From: Bermanella sp044597725
Lineage (GTDB): Bacteria; Pseudomonadota; Gammaproteobacteria; Pseudomonadales; Oceanobacteraceae
DNA length: 64,000 nucleotides
Direction of reading: 5' to 3'
Assembly: GCF_044597725.1 (NCBI RefSeq)
Contig: NZ_CP139003.1
Location: 3,534,001 to 3,598,000 of the forward strand
Below are positions 1 through 7,766 of the stretch, piece by piece. Numbering within the stretch: the stretch's first letter is position 1; every line of letters starts with the position of its first letter. Both the position numbers and the translations under genes were made by a program. The notes below the pieces were generated by a model that was given only the letters and a program-made list of their open reading frames with translations, was not told where the DNA came from and ran no database searches.

Positions 1-429
1 GTGCGTTGTTTGCCCGATATTGATTTAGCTGAAGAACTTAAACAGCAACAAAAAAACAACCCTAATAAACATGCTATTAATATTTTAAAGCAGTTATTTC
101 CCGAACGTGTTATTCAATGTTTTTGCAAAAATATTGAGTTAAATAAACCACTTCAACAATATAAACATAGCGATTTAACACAAATCGCAAATTGCTTTCA
201 GTCATGGACATTTACACCCAGCGGTACCGAAGGTTACAAAAAAGCCGAAGTTACCTTGGGTGGAGTGGATACCGATGAAATCAGCTCAAAAACCTTTGAA
301 GCAAAAAAAGTAAAAGGCTTATATTTCATTGGTGAGGTTCTGGATGTGACGGGGCACCTGGGCGGCTTTAATTTCCAATGGGCTTGGGCCAGTGGTTATT
401 GCTGTGGAAAAGCCATCGCAGCTAGTTAA
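1..429 (+). CDS. C-terminal end of a YhiN/HI0933-family FAD-dependent oxidoreductase (cut by the window start)
   Basis: Only the last 142 residues lie in the window, so the GTG at base 1 need not be the real start. The tail carries the family signature seen in YhiN/HI0933 flavoproteins: a LGGVDTDEI stretch, then GLYFIGEVLDVTGHLGGFN and QWAWASGY, which form part of the FAD-binding fold. These proteins are roughly 400 residues long, so about two thirds is missing upstream. The physiological substrate of the family is not settled; some members are annotated as aminoacetone oxidases. Recognition of the family is firm, the reaction is not. Confidence 0.88.
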   Translation: MRCLPDIDLAEELKQQQKNNPNKHAINILKQLFPERVIQCFCKNIELNKPLQQYKHSDLTQIANCFQSWTFTPSGTEGYKKAEVTLGGVDTDEISSKTFEAKKVKGLYFIGEVLDVTGHLGGFNFQWAWASGYCCGKAIAAS

Positions 430-433
430 AAAC

Positions 434-461
434 AAAAAAGCCCACTTGTTTCCAAGTGGGC
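434..461 (-). terminator. Intrinsic terminator for the leftward gene pair
   Basis: A 9-bp stem (GCCCACTTG at 440-448 with CAAGTGGGC at 453-461, loop TTTC) is followed on the minus strand by a T-rich run (TTTTTTGTTTTT). It suits transcripts coming leftward from the small oxidase-like gene at 569-709. It also lies just past the stop of the rightward flavoprotein gene, but on that strand no T-run follows. Confidence 0.75.
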
Positions 462-568
462 AAGCTATAGCACTATTCGCTATATCAGAGGGGTTGTTAC
501 CGGAGTAACTCGGTTACGATGGCACCACTTTTAAAGCGCCAACGGAATTCTTATTTAAACGTTCTTAC

Positions 569-709
569 TTAATGGCTGTGGTTGTGTTGTTCGCTGCCAT
601 CACCATGTTTTTTAATATCGTTTTTAATGGCTCGGTAGAAGCCTACAAAAAAGGCCATGGTTAAACCAACAATGACCAAACCTGCAATGACATATTCATC
701 AACATACAT
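569..709 (-). CDS. Small single-span membrane peptide resembling cytochrome oxidase subunit CcoM
   Basis: This 46-residue peptide starts at the ATG at 709, which has an AGGTGG ribosome site a few bases upstream. An open frame continues further upstream, but without a better start. The pattern VIAGLVIVGLTMAFFVGFY near the N-terminus is a single membrane helix. It resembles the CcoM peptide of Pseudomonas cbb3-type oxidases, which has the same VxAG..VGL..AFF.G layout and similar length and helps keep the oxidase stable. The tail is charged and ends in a His-rich HNHSH. No ccoNOP genes are in the window, so the assignment rests on sequence pattern alone. Confidence 0.5.
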   Translation of the reverse strand: MYVDEYVIAGLVIVGLTMAFFVGFYRAIKNDIKKHGDGSEQHNHSH

Positions 710-846
710 GATAACCACCTCGCTTGGGTTATGTTTTTGTCTTGATGATTTAACCTTAGCAGCGGCAAGGGAAATAAAATTGATGTACGTCAAGATTGTC
801 GCCGCGGGATTTATATGCAGAAAGGAATAATGATATAGGTCAATAA

Positions 847-1326
847 TCAATCGAGATCTGGGTGCAACTCCCCAGATTCAGGTGGCACCTTATTATTTTT
901 AGTTACCATATTTGCTAGTTTAATAATCACCTGATCTTTAAACTTTTCTCGAATGTCAGCGTTCAGCGAACCCAGTAAACGTCTATCTACCTTAAATAAA
1001 ATACAGGTTTCTTCTGCAATTACATGGCTGGTCCGTGGCACATTCTGTATAAATGCAATTTCACCAAAAAACTCGCCAGGCTCTAAACGTGCCAAAACCG
1101 TTTGATTACCCTCTAACATAACTCGGGCATGACCACTTAGAAGAATGTAAAAGGCCGTATCAAGGGTTCCTTGCTCAATAACGAACTCATCTTCATGAGC
1201 CACATAAAATGCGGCATCCGTGTCCACAATCTTTTCGCGTTCGAAAGACGTAAAAGCCTTAAAAAAAGGCACTTTATTCATAATTATCAACATCTTACCG
1301 CGACTTAAGTTATTAATCCGCTTCAT
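847..1326 (-). CDS. Cyclic nucleotide-binding (cNMP) domain protein
   Basis: The product has 159 residues from the ATG at 1326, which follows AAGG at good spacing; a GTG at 1359 is a weaker alternative. It is almost entirely one cNMP-binding domain of the Crp/Fnr or protein-kinase-A type. FVIEQGTLDTAFYILLSG is the first strand set, and PGEFFGEIAF followed by PRTSHVIAEE is the phosphate-binding cassette. No helix-turn-helix follows, so unlike Crp it should not bind DNA directly. The last 15 or so residues are charged and probably flexible. A sensor that acts through a partner protein is likely; the ligand cannot be told from sequence. Confidence 0.8.
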   Translation of the reverse strand: MKRINNLSRGKMLIIMNKVPFFKAFTSFEREKIVDTDAAFYVAHEDEFVIEQGTLDTAFYILLSGHARVMLEGNQTVLARLEPGEFFGEIAFIQNVPRTSHVIAEETCILFKVDRRLLGSLNADIREKFKDQVIIKLANMVTKNNKVPPESGELHPDLD

Positions 1327-1465
1327 TGCACCTTGTCCTTGTAGATAATAAATCGGCACACCTAGTTAGTTTAGACTAGCCTATTTATTGGAAGAGCTCT
1401 AAAGAAGCGAATCCTATTTTGACTGCTAAACTGAATTGAGAACGGACTCACTCATTGGCTAGCCT

Positions 1466-2839
1466 ATGCACATTACTATGCACACAAAATCTGCTTATTC
1501 CATAAAGGTATTAATGAGTTTTTTACTCTTGATGTACCTAACAAGCGCGAACGCACAAGAACCGGAAATTTCCCCCGAGCAAACTCGTCAAGCACGATTA
1601 CAAGCCTTAGAAGTACTTATAAACCGACAACAGTTTGAGCAAGCATTTACACTTGCCTCCAAAATGAAAGAAACGGAAGAAGGTAATGCTCAATTTGATT
1701 TTAACTATGGTATGGCAGCCATTGAAACGGGAAATTTCGACCAAGCCTTATTTGCCTTTGAACGACTTCTATTCATGGATCCTCGCAATCCTAGGTATCG
1801 TCTCGAATTAGCCCGAACGCATTTTTACTTACGTAATTTAACCCGTTCCGAAGTCGAGTTTAAAAAGGTGTTAGCGCTTAACCCTCCTCTAGCTGTCCAA
1901 CAGAATGTACAGCAATTTTTAGACGAAATAGCCAATCTTTATCGCCGTGTACAACCCGAGTTTTATGCCACCATCGATTTAGGGGGCGGCTATGATAGCA
2001 ATATTAATAGCGCGACAAGTGAACGTGAGTTACCTAGTGAAGAGTTAATATTTCCAGTAGACATTGTATTAAACGATGCTTCTCGAGAAACAGGCAGCGC
2101 ATTTTGGAGTACCCTATTAAACTTCGCCTATGTGAGCCCCATAAGTAAAACTCAATCGTGGGATGTGCGAGCGCTCTATAACAAGCGAGCTAATAGCGAA
2201 ATACCTGACTATGACTTAGACACAATTATCGCAGAAGGTGGCTACGGTTTTTTCACCGGCCCCGTAAAATGGAGAACCGCAGGTCGTTATCAGACGGTTC
2301 AATTAGATGGTGAAGACTTTGTTGATACCTTATCGGTTCTAGGTAGTGCCAACTGGCGACAAAAAAGTGGAGCCAGTTATGGTATTGGCTTTAACTACGG
2401 GCAAACGTCCTACGATATCAGCAGCGATAACGACATTACACAAACACAGTTCAAACTAACCTATCAAACCGCACCTAAACGTAGCTCATGGCTTTTTAGC
2501 CTTATTTTTGGCGATGATGCGGCAGACAAATCGATTAACAACTATAACGGCAAAAGCTATCAAGGCGCCAGCGTACAAAATCAAACTCTTTACAGCCAAC
2601 GCAGCAGTTATTACTGGATGGCTAGCATAACCGCCGGTAAGCATGATGCTATCAATAGCGCGCTTTATACCAAACTTCGTAAAGATACTAATCTATCCAC
2701 TATGTTTGGCTGGCGCTATTACTTTACATCAAGCTTTAGCTTTAGAAATGACTACAGCTATAGCTACCAAGACAGCACTCTAGAAGCTAACACTTACTCT
2801 CGAGCAAAGGTCGAGGTAGGTATTAATTATCGATTTTAA
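1466..2839 (+). CDS. Outer-membrane protein with TPR-like N-terminus and beta-barrel (Slam/DUF560-like layout)
   Basis: The protein has 457 residues with a signal peptide (hydrophobic core about residues 13-29, cleavage near SANA). A helical TPR-like part follows at about 35-160 (for example GMAAIETGNFDQALFAFERL). From about 165 the sequence switches to alternating strand patterns and ends in GINYRF with the C-terminal aromatic typical of outer-membrane barrels. This two-part layout matches Slam/DUF560 surface-lipoprotein modifiers and related porin-like proteins. The FecR-domain gene starts 30 bp downstream on the same strand, so the two are probably co-transcribed and may act together at the cell surface. 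Two in-frame ATGs (1466, 1478) are possible. The family is only suggested by architecture. Confidence 0.6.
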   Translation: MHITMHTKSAYSIKVLMSFLLLMYLTSANAQEPEISPEQTRQARLQALEVLINRQQFEQAFTLASKMKETEEGNAQFDFNYGMAAIETGNFDQALFAFERLLFMDPRNPRYRLELARTHFYLRNLTRSEVEFKKVLALNPPLAVQQNVQQFLDEIANLYRRVQPEFYATIDLGGGYDSNINSATSERELPSEELIFPVDIVLNDASRETGSAFWSTLLNFAYVSPISKTQSWDVRALYNKRANSEIPDYDLDTIIAEGGYGFFTGPVKWRTAGRYQTVQLDGEDFVDTLSVLGSANWRQKSGASYGIGFNYGQTSYDISSDNDITQTQFKLTYQTAPKRSSWLFSLIFGDDAADKSINNYNGKSYQGASVQNQTLYSQRSSYYWMASITAGKHDAINSALYTKLRKDTNLSTMFGWRYYFTSSFSFRNDYSYSYQDSTLEANTYSRAKVEVGINYRF

Positions 2840-2869
2840 ATCAACATAATAATGTTGCCGAGGTTTACT

Positions 2870-5242
2870 ATGACTATCCTCAAATTGCTCACCATCAGCC
2901 TTCTCCTGGTTTTGAGTTCCGTTATCAATGCGGCGGAAATTGCAGGTAAAGTAATCATTGCTAAAGGGCAAGTAGTCGCCAGTATTGAAGGGGAAACTCG
3001 AACACTGCGCCGCCGCAGCGATATTTTTAGTGGCGATGTTATTCAAACTGGGCCTAATTCATCGGTACAAGTTCGCTTTATAGATAAAGCGCTGATGACC
3101 ATTAAAGCAAACAGCCAGATGAATATAGAGCGTTATCTGCAATCATCTGCCGATGGCGAAAGCGAACAAGTATTAATGGAATTGGTTAAAGGTGGGTTTC
3201 GAACCATTACTGGCAGCATAGGACAAAGCAATAAAGAGGCGTACCAAGTTAACACACCTGCCGCATCAATTGGCATCCGCGGAACCAACTACGAGGTTCA
3301 ACAAGAAGCCGACGATAGCTTTGTCATGGGCGTGTATAGTGGCGGCATTCAAGTAGAAAACGAAGCAGGTTCTATTCAACTGGGTATGGGTGCCGACTTT
3401 AATTATACGCGGGTTAAACCTAATACACCTCCTCAGGGGCTGTTAGCCCCTCCTGAATCATTGGGCATGAATACCGCTACAGAACAGTCGGAAGAAGATG
3501 ACGATGAAAACCAAGAAGACGGTAGTGGCGATGAAAACAGTGATGATTCGGAAACAGGCAATGACGATAGCAGTAACGAAGACGATTCAGGTGATAGCAC
3601 AGACGATACAGCTGGCAGTGAGGATAACACTGATGGCGAGTCAACTAATTATGCAAACTTTAATTTAAGTGAAAATGAAGCAAATGATGTAATTTCTGAT
3701 GTGCAAGAACAAGTAAATAAAGCACTTGATACCCAATTAACCGAAAAAGTGAATCAGGATGCTGAAGAAATCATAGCCGCAGGCTTTAACTTTAATGACC
3801 CATATGCACTTGTAAGTACAGCTGATATAGACAACCCATTTAATAGCGAAGTCGTTAGCGACCAAGCATTAGCACTTGGTTTATCTGGTCAACTGGCATT
3901 TATGGCCATGCCAGTAAATTATGGTGGTAACGGGTTTGATTATGAATCAGCGAGTTTATCTACGGCTCAGGTAGCTTTAATATCACCTAGTACTATTGAT
4001 AACTTCCAAGGATATGACTATTCATCTGACCCAACAGAAGTATTTTTTCGCTTTACAACGATAAATACAACCGACAGTAGCAAAACAGAATATGAAGTAA
4101 TACTGCCAATTAATGTAAATATCAGCAATGAAGGTATGTTAGAAACAACATTGTTTAACTTATTTGCAGAGAGTGAATTAACCTATTTTAAAAATGGTGT
4201 TGAGAATATAGGTCTACTTACTGATGAAAATATCTATATATATGTAATGCTAGACCCGAATAATCGGTTTGTTTTTACTTTCTCATCACTTCCTGCCAAC
4301 GAGTTTGCATTAGAAGCAGAGCTTCATTTTTCCAATGAAAGCTCACCAATATTGGCACAACTAAGTGGTACCGCAAACATTTCTAGAGATGATTGGTTTG
4401 CTGATGCGGGTTTAGATTTAATTATTGAAAACGGTAGTGTTGATGAAAATGGCCGCACAATCATTATTGCTCAAGGTACCGATACTTACCAAGACGAAAC
4501 CGAGCAAACCGTCACTGAATCATGGTTAGAGGTCATTAAACGAGTACAGCCAGATGATACAGTAAGTGGCTTAAGTACATTTGCCACCTGTGCTGACAAT
4601 TCACTGATTTGCGATATACAAGTTAACAATGTTAGTGCTAGTGATAAAATTCGTTGGGGTGCGTGGCTAACCTCACCTGACGCACCATTGCAATTTAGTG
4701 AATTTAACAATGAAAATGGCCTAACCAATGATATTGAAGATGATATTCTAGCATTTTGGGTGTTGGCAGAACGTGCCGATATTAATAGCTTAAGCGGTAC
4801 CGCACAGTTTGAAGCTATTGATACAAACTGCTTAGAGTTTTCTCAGTGCGTAGGCTTTGCTGACGATGGTATAGTGCAAAAGCTGACAGCGCAGTTCGAT
4901 GTTAACTTCAATTCTGGTGACATCACCAATGGTAGTCTTAGCTTGGAAACATCGAGCAACCCTAATATAAATTTAGCCTCCGCCAATTCGCCGGGTGATG
5001 TACTATCCACTTGGTATGTGGAATTTGAGGGTAGCATGATTAATAAAGAAGGCTTTAAGCGGCCAGAGTTCCAAACTCATCAATTATCAAATGGCACTAT
5101 CAATGAGAGTCCAACCGATATAATTGGTAATATCGGCGGTATATTTGTCCGTCCTGGAGATACCTTTGCCGGTGGTTATAATTTAGGTACAAACTTTGGT
5201 AAACATGCGACCGGTGTATTCAGCATGAAGCGACAACCTTAG
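2870..5242 (+). CDS. Secreted FecR-domain protein with acidic linker and beta-rich C-terminal part
   Basis: I place the start at the ATG at 2870, which has GAGG seven bases upstream; the earlier ATG at 2852 has no ribosome site. The 790-residue product has a signal peptide ending near VINAA. A FecR domain follows at about 20-180 (IAKGQVVAS, SSVQVRFIDKALMTIK, AASIGIRGTNYEV). A strongly acidic Asp/Glu/Ser run covers about 205-260, then comes a long beta-rich region without a family I recognise. Isolated FecR domains of this kind are periplasmic or surface proteins rather than the FecR signal transducer, since no sigma factor gene is adjacent. It sits directly behind the TPR/barrel gene and may be its partner or cargo. 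Confidence 0.7.
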   Translation: MTILKLLTISLLLVLSSVINAAEIAGKVIIAKGQVVASIEGETRTLRRRSDIFSGDVIQTGPNSSVQVRFIDKALMTIKANSQMNIERYLQSSADGESEQVLMELVKGGFRTITGSIGQSNKEAYQVNTPAASIGIRGTNYEVQQEADDSFVMGVYSGGIQVENEAGSIQLGMGADFNYTRVKPNTPPQGLLAPPESLGMNTATEQSEEDDDENQEDGSGDENSDDSETGNDDSSNEDDSGDSTDDTAGSEDNTDGESTNYANFNLSENEANDVISDVQEQVNKALDTQLTEKVNQDAEEIIAAGFNFNDPYALVSTADIDNPFNSEVVSDQALALGLSGQLAFMAMPVNYGGNGFDYESASLSTAQVALISPSTIDNFQGYDYSSDPTEVFFRFTTINTTDSSKTEYEVILPINVNISNEGMLETTLFNLFAESELTYFKNGVENIGLLTDENIYIYVMLDPNNRFVFTFSSLPANEFALEAELHFSNESSPILAQLSGTANISRDDWFADAGLDLIIENGSVDENGRTIIIAQGTDTYQDETEQTVTESWLEVIKRVQPDDTVSGLSTFATCADNSLICDIQVNNVSASDKIRWGAWLTSPDAPLQFSEFNNENGLTNDIEDDILAFWVLAERADINSLSGTAQFEAIDTNCLEFSQCVGFADDGIVQKLTAQFDVNFNSGDITNGSLSLETSSNPNINLASANSPGDVLSTWYVEFEGSMINKEGFKRPEFQTHQLSNGTINESPTDIIGNIGGIFVRPGDTFAGGYNLGTNFGKHATGVFSMKRQP

Positions 5243-5506
5243 TAGTGCGGCCGGAGCCCTAGCGCCCCCGCAAAGGGTTTTCGATACCGCTGCGTTTCAA
5301 GCCCGCAACGCTTTCCGAAAATTGTCCGTAGTCTCACGGACGCCGTTAACACGTCCATGTGGGCTCGCGCGTGCCATGGATGGCGAATGCGAGCTTACAG
5401 GGATGTACTGGCAGCGTCCGTGAGACTATGGATGATTCTCGGAAAGCGTGGCGGATAAACCAAAACCCCAATTGCGGGGGTCGCTAGGGCTCCGACCTTA
5501 CGACTA
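5243..5506. repeat. Long palindromic intergenic repeat, copy 1
   Basis: This 264-bp stretch begins TAGTGCGGCCGGAGCC and ends with a degenerate inverted copy (GGGCTCCGACCTTACGACTA). A second inverted pair lies inside, from CGCTTTCCGAAAATTGTCCG near 5311 to CGGAAAGCG near 5450. The whole unit can fold into one long imperfect hairpin. It fills the gap between two convergent genes; the metallophosphoesterase stop codon lies in its last bases. A role as a two-way terminator is possible. Confidence 0.75.
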
Positions 5507-6319
5507 ATTACGAGTGCGAGGTTGAACCACTTCGCATTGTCCAAGAATACAATTTTGCATGGTTAAACCAGACGGATTAACAGTCAGCAAACCAAACGCT
5601 TTTTCTTTAGTAAACGAAGTAACATAATGCGGCAACATAACATTTGAAAGCTGCCAGAAATCAAAGCGACTCTCGTGACCATGAATAGTTAAGTCTACAC
5701 CTAAATCTTTAAGGTCTTGGCTTATTGCTAAGTCAGTAGGCCAAGGCGGCACATGGCTTGCTGCAATAATATAATCAAAGCTGGACGCATTTTCCGTCTC
5801 TTCTGCTAGCCACGCTCTATCGGGCACATTTTCGTATTCATATTTGTTATCGTTGTAAGCGATAAATTTTGAGTTTTGATAAGTAAAGCTATAGTCCTCT
5901 GGGCCAAAGGTATCGGCCCAAATATCCTTGCCAAATGAAATAGCATCATGATTCCCGATTATAGCAAAAATGGGCTGCTTCGCTTTTTCCATTGCTTTGC
6001 ATGTCCACTCGAATTCAGCTTTTATACCAGTCTCGGCTAAATCGCCTGTTAATAAGATAAAATCTACTTCAGGCAATCCGTTAATGTGTTCAATCACTTC
6101 TTCAAACGCACCAGGGTACTGCTGCGGGTCGGAGACGATAGCCACTTGGTATTCGGACTTACTTCCTACTCGTTCTTCGTATGCTTTGAGTTTTTCAATA
6201 TTAGCCGCAATCGATAAGTCAGATGAACAATTTGCATCGGTTTGCCAAGGGCTTACTTCATATTGGCAACCGGCCACAATTAAAGCCAATATCAACAAAA
6301 ATATAAAATCACGCTTCAT
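5504..6319 (-). CDS. Calcineurin-like metallophosphoesterase lipoprotein with altered metal motifs
   Basis: The start is set at the ATG at 6319, preceded by GAGG. The 271-residue product opens with a lipoprotein signal (hydrophobic run ending LIVAGC, so Cys at about 18 would be lipidated). Calcineurin-type phosphoesterase motifs follow: LLTGDLAE, IIGNHD, a lone His in AASHVPPW, and IHGHES. Two usual metal ligands are changed: the first motif reads SDPQ instead of DxH, and the last is GHES rather than GHxH. The enzyme may use a different metal set or be weak. The gene follows an outer-membrane protein gene by 13 bp and is likely co-transcribed with it. Confidence 0.72.
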   Translation of the reverse strand: MKRDFIFLLILALIVAGCQYEVSPWQTDANCSSDLSIAANIEKLKAYEERVGSKSEYQVAIVSDPQQYPGAFEEVIEHINGLPEVDFILLTGDLAETGIKAEFEWTCKAMEKAKQPIFAIIGNHDAISFGKDIWADTFGPEDYSFTYQNSKFIAYNDNKYEYENVPDRAWLAEETENASSFDYIIAASHVPPWPTDLAISQDLKDLGVDLTIHGHESRFDFWQLSNVMLPHYVTSFTKEKAFGLLTVNPSGLTMQNCILGQCEVVQPRTRN

Positions 6320-6332
6320 ACACAACCTCAAC

Positions 6333-6920
6333 CTAAAAGCGGTAACGGGCACCAAAGCCCAAATTAGTAATACCTGATAACCCTAAAAATTCGTAATTAT
6401 CGTAAAAGAAATCAGGTTCTCGGATATAGCTAATGACACCCACATCAAGTGCAGTAAGCGCCATATAAAACTGCCAACGACTTGGTGTTTCCAGCGTCAT
6501 TCGATAATGGAACAATATGCGCAATGCCGTGGGTGCGTAATAACCACTGGGATACTGGTCAGGCAGTGATAAAAATAACTCGTCATGGTCGCCGTATAAA
6601 AAGCCAGCACCAAAATACCATGGCTTTAACGCGTACCCTGGGGCGTCTCTAAATTCCAGGCGTGTATCACCCTGATAGCCATAACCTAAGGAAAGCAGTC
6701 CCATCTCGCGGTGATCGCTCATTTTAGGTACAAAACCTGCGCCTAGGTTAAATTCATGACCATTTTCAGATTGCGCTACGGCATTAACATGGGCAACGCC
6801 CATCAAACCACCGCTTTGCACATCGGTTAAATAAGACCATGAACTTGAAGCCCAAGCATTGGAAAAGGCCAGCATCAGCAACATCGTGGCAGGTAGTGAA
6901 TTGATCGATTTTAACGTCAT
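6333..6920 (-). CDS. Predicted outer-membrane beta-barrel protein, unknown role
   Basis: The protein has 195 residues with a signal peptide (hydrophobic run, cleavage near AWASS). The mature part is rich in Gly, Tyr and Phe with alternating hydrophobic positions and ends GARYRF, the usual C-terminal aromatic of outer-membrane barrels. I do not recognise a named family. It is the upstream gene of a two-gene leftward unit with the phosphoesterase lipoprotein, which suggests an envelope function. Confidence 0.6.
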   Translation of the reverse strand: MTLKSINSLPATMLLMLAFSNAWASSSWSYLTDVQSGGLMGVAHVNAVAQSENGHEFNLGAGFVPKMSDHREMGLLSLGYGYQGDTRLEFRDAPGYALKPWYFGAGFLYGDHDELFLSLPDQYPSGYYAPTALRILFHYRMTLETPSRWQFYMALTALDVGVISYIREPDFFYDNYEFLGLSGITNLGFGARYRF

Positions 6921-7138
6921 TAAAAGTATTCTTTACGTTTGGTTACTGTTCTATACACGTATTTAGTCTTATTAGATTGGTTTTTCATACAGCCAAATTT
7001 GGAACAATTAGATTTACTTGTGGTCGGTATATACCCAAAAGCGTTCTAACGCCAGATAATACGGGGGCTTCAGCAGGTTAACGGTACTTTATTATGAGAC
7101 CTGTTTATTGTTCCAACCATAAAACAATTCGTTTTCAC

Positions 7139-7310
7139 CTCCCGCTAACCCGCGAAAACTCTCGCAATGTGGGCTTTTACGCTTTCCGAGAATCATCCAT
7201 AGTCTCACTGACGCTGCAAGTACGGTCCATGTAAGCTCGCATTCGCCATCCCTGGCTCATGACGCCGCTCGCTTTATGAATGTTTCTCGAAAATCGTAAG
7301 TTTTTAATTC
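7139..7310. repeat. Decayed copy of the palindromic repeat
   Basis: The core words of the family occur here (GCTTTCCGAGAATCATCCAT, AGTCTCACTGACGCTG, GCCGCTCGCTTTATGAA), but the canonical GC-rich ends are lost. It appears to be an old or truncated copy. Boundaries are approximate. Confidence 0.5.
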
Positions 7311-7340
7311 AGCAAAGATTAATCGTATTGATTTTATAAG

Positions 7341-7571
7341 TAGTGCGGCCGGAGTCTAAGCGACCCCCGCAACAAAACGTTTGGATAATCAGAACCTTAA
7401 CGGTTTGCGGAAGCTGTTCGTAAAGCGAGCGGCGTTGCGTGCCATGGATGGCACGCCCGAGCCTATAAGGACATATTCACGGCGTCCGTGAGACTACGAA
7501 CAACTTTCGGAAAGCGGAGCAGGTTTCAAAAATCCGCTTTGCGGGGGTCGCCTACGGCTCCGGCCGCACTA
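7341..7571. repeat. Palindromic repeat, 231-bp canonical copy
   Basis: The unit starts TAGTGCGGCCGGAG and ends with the inverted CTCCGGCCGCACTA, with GCGACCCCCGCAA and TTGCGGGGGTCGC just inside. Its middle carries GTGCCATGGATGGCAC, an inverted repeat at the hairpin tip. The copy at 22811-23041 has exactly the same length in the opposite orientation. Confidence 0.8.
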
Positions 7572-7641
7572 CTGGGAGTTTTGCAAACCCTAACAAGTTT
7601 CGAACCCCATTGCGGGGGTCGCTGGAGCTCCGGCCCCACTA
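7572..7641. repeat. 70-bp half copy of the palindromic repeat
   Basis: It abuts the 231-bp copy and repeats only its right end (TTGCGGGGGTCGC then GCTCCGGCCCCACTA), preceded by TTTGCAAACCCTAACAAG. The same half unit follows the copies at 10198 and 23042, so it is a regular companion and not a chance fragment. Confidence 0.75.
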
Positions 7642-7766
7642 CTAAGAGGGCCCCTGCGGCGTAAAATTAAATTGGGCTAAGGGTGAACGATTTCGAATAT
7701 TTGTGCGTAGAGCTATTGCCACTTGGGAAAATATTTTTATAAAGCACATTTTATTGAGGAAACACC

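Larger units (their letters stand above)
6921..7766. other. 846-bp intergenic region filled largely by palindromic repeats
   Basis: No credible gene is visible. Bases 6921-7138 hold the promoter side of the leftward barrel-protein gene. From about 7139 to 7641 the gap is made of repeat copies listed separately. The last 125 bases lead into the acyl-CoA dehydrogenase gene, with GAGGAAA as its ribosome site. Confidence 0.7.

Noticed and set aside
3433..3630. Serine-rich open frame on the minus strand
   Set aside because: It is the mirror of the acidic Asp/Glu linker of the FecR-domain gene; composition alone explains it.
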